Shown: one piece after another, positions 60,012-64,000 of the stretch
Layout: every line of letters starts with the position of its first letter
Position numbering within the stretch: position 1 is the first letter of the stretch
DNA from: Bradyrhizobium sp. JYMT SZCCT0428
GTDB taxonomy: Bacteria; Pseudomonadota; Alphaproteobacteria; Rhizobiales; Xanthobacteraceae
DNA: 64,000 nucleotides
Reading direction: 5' to 3'
NCBI RefSeq assembly: GCF_018131075.1
Contig: NZ_JAFCLS010000038.1
Span: 1-64,000, forward strand
Translations under genes and position numbers: made by a program
Notes under the pieces: generated by a model
Told to the model about the DNA's origin: nothing
The model's input: only the letters and a program-made list of their open reading frames with translations
Databases searched by the model: none

Positions 60012-60158
60012 ATGCCCAGTCTGTTCCGCTTTTTGACGGTGGTCGGCATTATCGCCGGGATCGGCTATGGCGTGGTCTTCGCACTGGCGAATTTCGTCAA
60101 TCCGAAGCCACGGGAGATGATCGTGACGATCCCTCCGGATAAGTTCCTCAAGAAATAG
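60012..60158 (+). CDS. Conserved 48-residue single-span membrane protein
   Basis: ATG 60012 starts MPSLFRFLTVVGIIAGIGYG, then VVFALANFVNPKPREMIVTI and PPDKFLKK, ending TAG 60156-60158. One membrane helix (residues 5-28) and a short basic tail. I recall this little protein between aroK and xerD in other rhizobia, sometimes mislabelled histidine kinase; that is not verified. It ends 5 bases before the xerD ATG, so translation coupling is likely. Confidence 0.8.
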   Translation: MPSLFRFLTVVGIIAGIGYGVVFALANFVNPKPREMIVTIPPDKFLKK

Positions 60159-60163
60159 GCGCT

Positions 60164-61168
60164 ATGGTCTCAAGGATGGGCCCCAGGAACACTTCCAAGA
60201 CCACTTCGAAGACCACCTCGAAGACGAATTCAGACCAAAAGCTGACCAACCTGTTCCTCGACATGCTCGCGGCGGAACAGGGGGCGGGCGACAATACGCT
60301 CGACGCCTATCGCCGCGACCTTACGGATTTTTCCGAATTTTTGGGCCGTACCGGCCAAAGTTTTGCCGGTGCCGAGACCCAGACGCTGCGCGATTATCTC
60401 GCCGACCTCGACACGCGCGGCTTCAAATCGTCCAGCGTGGCGCGCCGGCTGTCGGCGATGCGGCATCTGTTCCGCTTCCTGCTCAACGAACGAATCCGCA
60501 GCGATGATCCCGCGGCGATTCTGTCCGGTCCAAAACGCGGCCGCAGCCTGCCCAAGGTACTGTCGATCGCGGATGTCGACCGCATGCTGACGCGGTCCAA
60601 GGAACTCACCGAAACCGACGCCTCGCCTCAGCAGCGGCTTCGCGCGCTGCGGCTGCATTGCCTGCTCGAAGTGCTCTACGCCACCGGCCTGCGCGTTTCC
60701 GAACTGGTGGCGTTGCCGCTGTCGGCGGCGCGCCGCGACGCCCGCATGATCGTGGTGCGCGGCAAGGGCAACAAGGAACGGCTGGTACCGCTGAACGAGG
60801 CGTCGCGGCAGGCGATGGCCGATTATCTCGCCGCGATGGAAGCGCTGAAGCCCGAGAAGAAGAAAAACGCTCCCGCCTCGAAATGGCTGTTTCCCTCCTT
60901 CGGCGAAAGCGGACACCTGACGCGACAGCATTTCGCGCGCGACCTCAAGGAGCTCGCATCCGCCTCGGGGCTGGCGCCGCGGCTGGTCTCACCGCATGTG
61001 CTGCGTCACGCCTTCGCCAGTCACCTGCTGCACAACGGCGCCGACCTGCGCATCGTGCAAACGCTGCTCGGCCACACCGATATTTCGACCACGCAGATCT
61101 ATACCCATGTGGTCGAGGAGCGGCTCAAGAGCCTGGTGCGTGACCTGCATCCGCTGGCGGAGAAGTAG
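60164..61168 (+). CDS. xerD: Tyrosine recombinase XerD
   Basis: A 334-residue XerD-type recombinase for chromosome-dimer resolution at dif with XerC and FtsK. Core-binding SAM-like domain about 25-115; catalytic set visible: Arg in LLEVLYATGLRVSELVALPL, Lys in VVRGKGNKERLVPL, His-x-x-Arg in SPHVLRHAFASHLL, His in LLGHTDISTTQIYTHV with the nucleophile Tyr. The N-terminus carries TSKTTSKTTSKTNS, a threefold DNA-level repeat (ACCTCGAAGACC-like). Housekeeping gene, not an island integrase, by context with aroK and accA. Confidence 0.92.
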   Translation: MVSRMGPRNTSKTTSKTTSKTNSDQKLTNLFLDMLAAEQGAGDNTLDAYRRDLTDFSEFLGRTGQSFAGAETQTLRDYLADLDTRGFKSSSVARRLSAMRHLFRFLLNERIRSDDPAAILSGPKRGRSLPKVLSIADVDRMLTRSKELTETDASPQQRLRALRLHCLLEVLYATGLRVSELVALPLSAARRDARMIVVRGKGNKERLVPLNEASRQAMADYLAAMEALKPEKKKNAPASKWLFPSFGESGHLTRQHFARDLKELASASGLAPRLVSPHVLRHAFASHLLHNGADLRIVQTLLGHTDISTTQIYTHVVEERLKSLVRDLHPLAEK

Positions 61169-61354
61169 ACTTCCGCGTATCCAGCAAGTATCCGCCTTGA
61201 CTTCGACGCCTTCTCCCCCGAAACAGCCTCACGCTATCGCTACCCGCCATGGGCCTCCGCCCAGACCGTCAGCTAAATCGTTGAAGAGACTAATCTTCTT
61301 TCTCAAAGACGAAACCACTTCGCCCGCAGCTAAGTTCCTCCCTATATTGGTTTG

Positions 61355-62317
61355 ATGCCGGATCAGATGCGCAGCTACCTCGACTTCGAAAAACCCGTCG
61401 CCGAACTCGAGGCCAAGGTCGACGAGTTGCGCGCGCTGGCCGCGACCGGCAGCGACATCGGCGATGAGATTGCGCGAATCGAGGACAAGGCGTCGCAGGC
61501 GCTGACCGACCTCTATGCCAGCCTGACGCCGTGGCAGAAGACGCTGGTGGCGCGCCATCCGCAGCGGCCGCACTTCACCGATTTCATCAACTCGCTGATC
61601 ACGGAATTCACGCCGATGGCGGGCGACCGCAAGTTCGGCGAGGATGAAGCGCTGATGGGTGGCTTCGGCCGCTTCCGCGGCGAAGCCATCTGCGTGGTCG
61701 GCCAGGAAAAGGGCGCCACCACCGAAAGCCGCATCAAGCACAATTTCGGCATGGCGCGCCCTGAAGGCTATCGCAAAGCCGTTCGCCTGATGGAGCTGGC
61801 CGACCGGTTCGGCATCCCCGTGCTGTCGATCGTTGATTCGGCCGGCGCCTATCCCGGCATCGGCGCCGAGGAACGCGGACAGGCGGAAGCCATCGCGCGG
61901 TCCACCGACGCCTGCCTGTCGCTCGGCGTACCCAATGTCGCGATCATCACCGGCGAGGGCATGTCCGGCGGGGCGATTGCGATCACCACCGCCAACCGCG
62001 TGCTGATGTTCGAGCACGCGATCTACAGTGTGATCTCGCCTGAAGCGGCGTCCTCGATCCTGTGGCGGGACGGCACCAAGGCCCAGGAAGCCGCCACCAG
62101 CATGAAGATCACCGCCCAGGACATGCTGCGATTCGGCGTCATCGACCAGATCCTGAAAGAGCCCCCCGGCGGCGCCCATCGCGATCCCGCCGCCATCATC
62201 GCCGCCACCGGCGACGCCATTGCCCAGGCCTTCAACGACCTCCGCAACCTCGATGCGGATGCGGTGCGCAAGCAGCGGCGGCAGAAATTCCTCGATATCG
62301 GCCGCAAACTGGGCTGA
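61355..62317 (+). CDS. accA: Acetyl-CoA carboxylase carboxyltransferase subunit alpha
   Basis: A 320-residue AccA. MRSYLDFEKPVAELEAKVDE at the start, QEKGATTESRIKHNFGMARP, SIVDSAGAYPGIGAEERGQA and ITGEGMSGGAIAITTANRVL are diagnostic. Transfers the carboxyl from biotin to acetyl-CoA together with AccD. The start ATG 61355 has no clear ribosome site; ATG 61367 (MRSYLDF) is also possible. Located 186 bases after xerD. Confidence 0.95.
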   Translation: MPDQMRSYLDFEKPVAELEAKVDELRALAATGSDIGDEIARIEDKASQALTDLYASLTPWQKTLVARHPQRPHFTDFINSLITEFTPMAGDRKFGEDEALMGGFGRFRGEAICVVGQEKGATTESRIKHNFGMARPEGYRKAVRLMELADRFGIPVLSIVDSAGAYPGIGAEERGQAEAIARSTDACLSLGVPNVAIITGEGMSGGAIAITTANRVLMFEHAIYSVISPEAASSILWRDGTKAQEAATSMKITAQDMLRFGVIDQILKEPPGGAHRDPAAIIAATGDAIAQAFNDLRNLDADAVRKQRRQKFLDIGRKLG

Positions 62318-62576
62318 ACGGGCTCGATTCCCTGCCCAAAGCGGCAGGCCCGATCGCAGAATCGCCGATTTTTCGCCAAATCGTTGAATTTAGCCGCAAT
62401 TATGCCCCGACCGCGTTCTTTATGGTCTGTTGACCATGCCCGCCAAGGTACCGGCTTGTGCGGCGGGTTCGAGTTGCGACAAATCGGCCTAAAGGGTAAG
62501 ATTTTATACATCGGCTTCAGGGCATGACGCTGTGGTTGGGGTGCGAAAATCGCCCGATGGGTGTGGAGCTTAGCTT
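62318..62576. other. Intergenic region before the L,D-transpeptidase
   Basis: AT-richer than its surroundings in the last 100 bases, with TTGCGA at 62474 and AAGATT at 62498, a poor promoter candidate. No gene. Confidence 0.4.
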
Positions 62577-64000
62577 TTGATTTATCGCTCGCTGGTACGC
62601 GCGCTCGTCACGTCGGCTGCCCTCGCGGCCGGCGTTTTGCTGACTGGCTGCAACAGCGACGAGATTTCGCTGGCCAACAACGCCAAGGCCAACCAGCCGG
62701 TGCCGCCGAAACTGATCCAGGCCATGGTCGAAAAGGACATGGACCTGAACTCGCCGATTCTGGTCCGGATCTTCAAGCAGGAAGCCGAACTCGAAATCTG
62801 GAAGCAGGATCGCGCCGGGCGTTTCGCGCTGCTCAAGACCTATCCGATCTGCCGCTGGTCGGGCGATCTCGGACCGAAGGTCAAAGAGGGCGACCGTCAG
62901 GCGCCGGAAGGCTTCTACTCGATCTCGCCGGCGCAGATGAATCCGCAGTCGGCCTATTATCTGTCGTTCAACACCGGCTATCCCAACGCGTTCGACAAGG
63001 CACTCGGCCGCACCGGATCACAGCTGATGGTGCATGGCGATTGCTCCTCGCGCGGCTGCTACGCGATGACCGACGAGCAGATCGCGGAAATCTATTCGCT
63101 GGGCCGCGAATCCTTCTTCGGTGGCCAGAAGTCGTTCCAGCTGCAGGCCTATCCGTTCAAGATGACGCCAATCAATATGGCGAAGCATCGCAACAATCCG
63201 AACATGCCGTTCTGGCGAATGATCAAGCAGGGCTACGATCATTTCGAGGTGACGAAGCACGAGCCGAAGGTCGATTTCTGCGAGAAGAAATACGTGTTCG
63301 ACGCCATCAGGGCGCCCAACGCCACGCGCGACCCGGCGTTCGACGCGTCGGGAAAATGCCCGGCCTACGCGATATCAGATGAAGTCGCCGACGCCGTGCG
63401 CGAGAGGCAGCAGGCCGAGGCCGCTGAAACCGCCAAGCTGATCTCGAAGGGTACGCCGGTCGCGCGGCTCAACACCGGCATCGACGGCGGCATGCACAAG
63501 ATCTTCGCCGCGCGCGTTCCCGAAGCCAGCACCGGGCTCTCGGAAGGCGGCGACAGCCAGGGACTGGCGGCGCTCTCGCTGGCCCGCGCCCCCGGCACCA
63601 TCCCCTCCCACGTCAACCCGCCGCGCGCGCCTTCCGACAATCTCCTGCTCGGCGCGCCGCAGGAGCCGAAGCTTGCTGCCGTCGCCAGCGCGCCAACGGC
63701 CGGACCGACAGCCTCGACCCCGGCCCCGACACGGGTCGCGAACGCCGTGCCGGCCACCCAATCCGACGGATGGTTCTCCAGCCTGGCCCGCAAGGTAGGC
63801 ATTGGCGGCGGCGATGCGACCGCGAGCACCTCGAGCACACCGCCGCCCGCGCCGGCGAAGCCGAAGGTTACTGAAGCCAAGCGGTCCGAGCCAGCGCCGC
63901 GCGCAGAGGCTGCGGTACCGAAGGCGTCAGCGCCGAAGGCCGAACCCAAGCAAGCCGCAGCCCGGCCGCCGCTGAAACCGTCGGTGACCGATACCGCGGC
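62577..64000 (+). CDS. L,D-transpeptidase family lipoprotein (runs off the window)
   Basis: TTG 62577 with GGAG 8 bases upstream starts IYRSLVRALVTSAALAAGVL then LTGC, a lipobox. The YkuD/YafK-type domain ends with the catalytic Cys motif LMVHGDCSSRGCYAMTD near residue 155; ILVRIFKQEAELEIWKQD and TYPICRWSGDLGPKVKEGDR are further family blocks. The Cys-type L,D-transpeptidases cross-link peptidoglycan (3-3) or attach lipoproteins; some YafK relatives instead cleave. After about residue 300 comes a Pro/Ala/Lys-rich disordered tail, still open at 64000. The stop lies outside the window. Confidence 0.9.
   Translation, partial: MIYRSLVRALVTSAALAAGVLLTGCNSDEISLANNAKANQPVPPKLIQAMVEKDMDLNSPILVRIFKQEAELEIWKQDRAGRFALLKTYPICRWSGDLGPKVKEGDRQAPEGFYSISPAQMNPQSAYYLSFNTGYPNAFDKALGRTGSQLMVHGDCSSRGCYAMTDEQIAEIYSLGRESFFGGQKSFQLQAYPFKMTPINMAKHRNNPNMPFWRMIKQGYDHFEVTKHEPKVDFCEKKYVFDAIRAPNATRDPAFDASGKCPAYAISDEVADAVRERQQAEAAETAKLISKGTPVARLNTGIDGGMHKIFAARVPEASTGLSEGGDSQGLAALSLARAPGTIPSHVNPPRAPSDNLLLGAPQEPKLAAVASAPTAGPTASTPAPTRVANAVPATQSDGWFSSLARKVGIGGGDATASTSSTPPPAPAKPKVTEAKRSEPAPRAEAAVPKASAPKAEPKQAAARPPLKPSVTDTA

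Noticed and set aside
60164..61168. Tyrosine recombinase as integrase of a mobile element
   Set aside because: Length, motifs and neighbours (aroK, accA) fit housekeeping XerD.
1..64000. CRISPR array
   Set aside because: No series of identical short repeats with regular unique spacers; all repeats found are dispersed palindromes or coding tandem repeats.

Overview
The window looks like chromosomal DNA of a high-GC alphaproteobacterium of the Bradyrhizobium/Rhodopseudomonas type. The grounds are gene content and order (helicase, S4 protein, seven-iron ferredoxin and CarD in a row; cobS, GNAT and cobT together; DnaJ divergent from BolA; aroK-aroB beside xerD), alphaproteobacterial promoter style, and several dispersed palindromic repeat families of the kind found in Bradyrhizobium. 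This assignment rests on family knowledge and no database search was possible.

Positions 1 to about 6,150 form an accessory, partly decayed, lower-GC segment. It holds fragments of a DUF1254/DUF1214 protein and of small rhizobial proteins, a frameshifted DUF1488 gene, and a group of three short genes whose products start with double-glycine (GG) leader peptides of the bacteriocin/RiPP-precursor type. One of these (1772-1951) is intact; the other two each need a single base to restore their frame. The segment also has repeated hairpin terminators, a Ser/Gly-repeat secreted protein, an HTH protein and two tiny overlapping membrane-peptide genes. It ends at a degenerate tRNA-Glu(CTC)-like sequence and an intact tRNA-Arg(CCT), a typical island edge.

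From 6.4 to 35.7 kb the DNA is ordinary core and metabolic sequence: an animal-type haem peroxidase, two-enzyme and uptake genes (TctC-type binding protein, cupin, RraA-like), PanE-like reductase, envelope stress proteins, and a catabolic block (two acyl-CoA dehydrogenases, two enoyl-CoA hydratases, an ADP-forming acyl-CoA ligase, a VOC protein and an ABC binding protein) likely to import, activate and beta-oxidise an organic acid. A nuclease-fold protein, an M48 lipoprotein and the conserved helicase/S4/fdxA/carD block follow, then DUF3108 and rpmB.

At 36.4-39.4 kb there is a clear rearrangement. A DUF2235 hydrolase gene is cut in two, with its N-terminal 180 codons on the minus strand and its remaining 249 codons on the plus strand. 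Between the halves lies an AT-rich Z1-domain helicase-like ATPase gene, a family usually found in restriction-like defence cassettes. A 1.1 kb stretch of stacked dispersed repeats follows.

From 40.5 kb to the end are DUF2336, flavin oxidoreductases, a second TctC protein, the aerobic cobaltochelatase genes cobS and cobT, a DedA protein, a MerR-HTH/citrate-synthase fusion divergent from a second citrate synthase with palindromic sites between them, DnaJ, BolA, a type-2 orotidine decarboxylase, a CorC/HlyC protein, aroB and aroK, a conserved 48-residue membrane protein, xerD, accA, and an L,D-transpeptidase that runs off the right edge.
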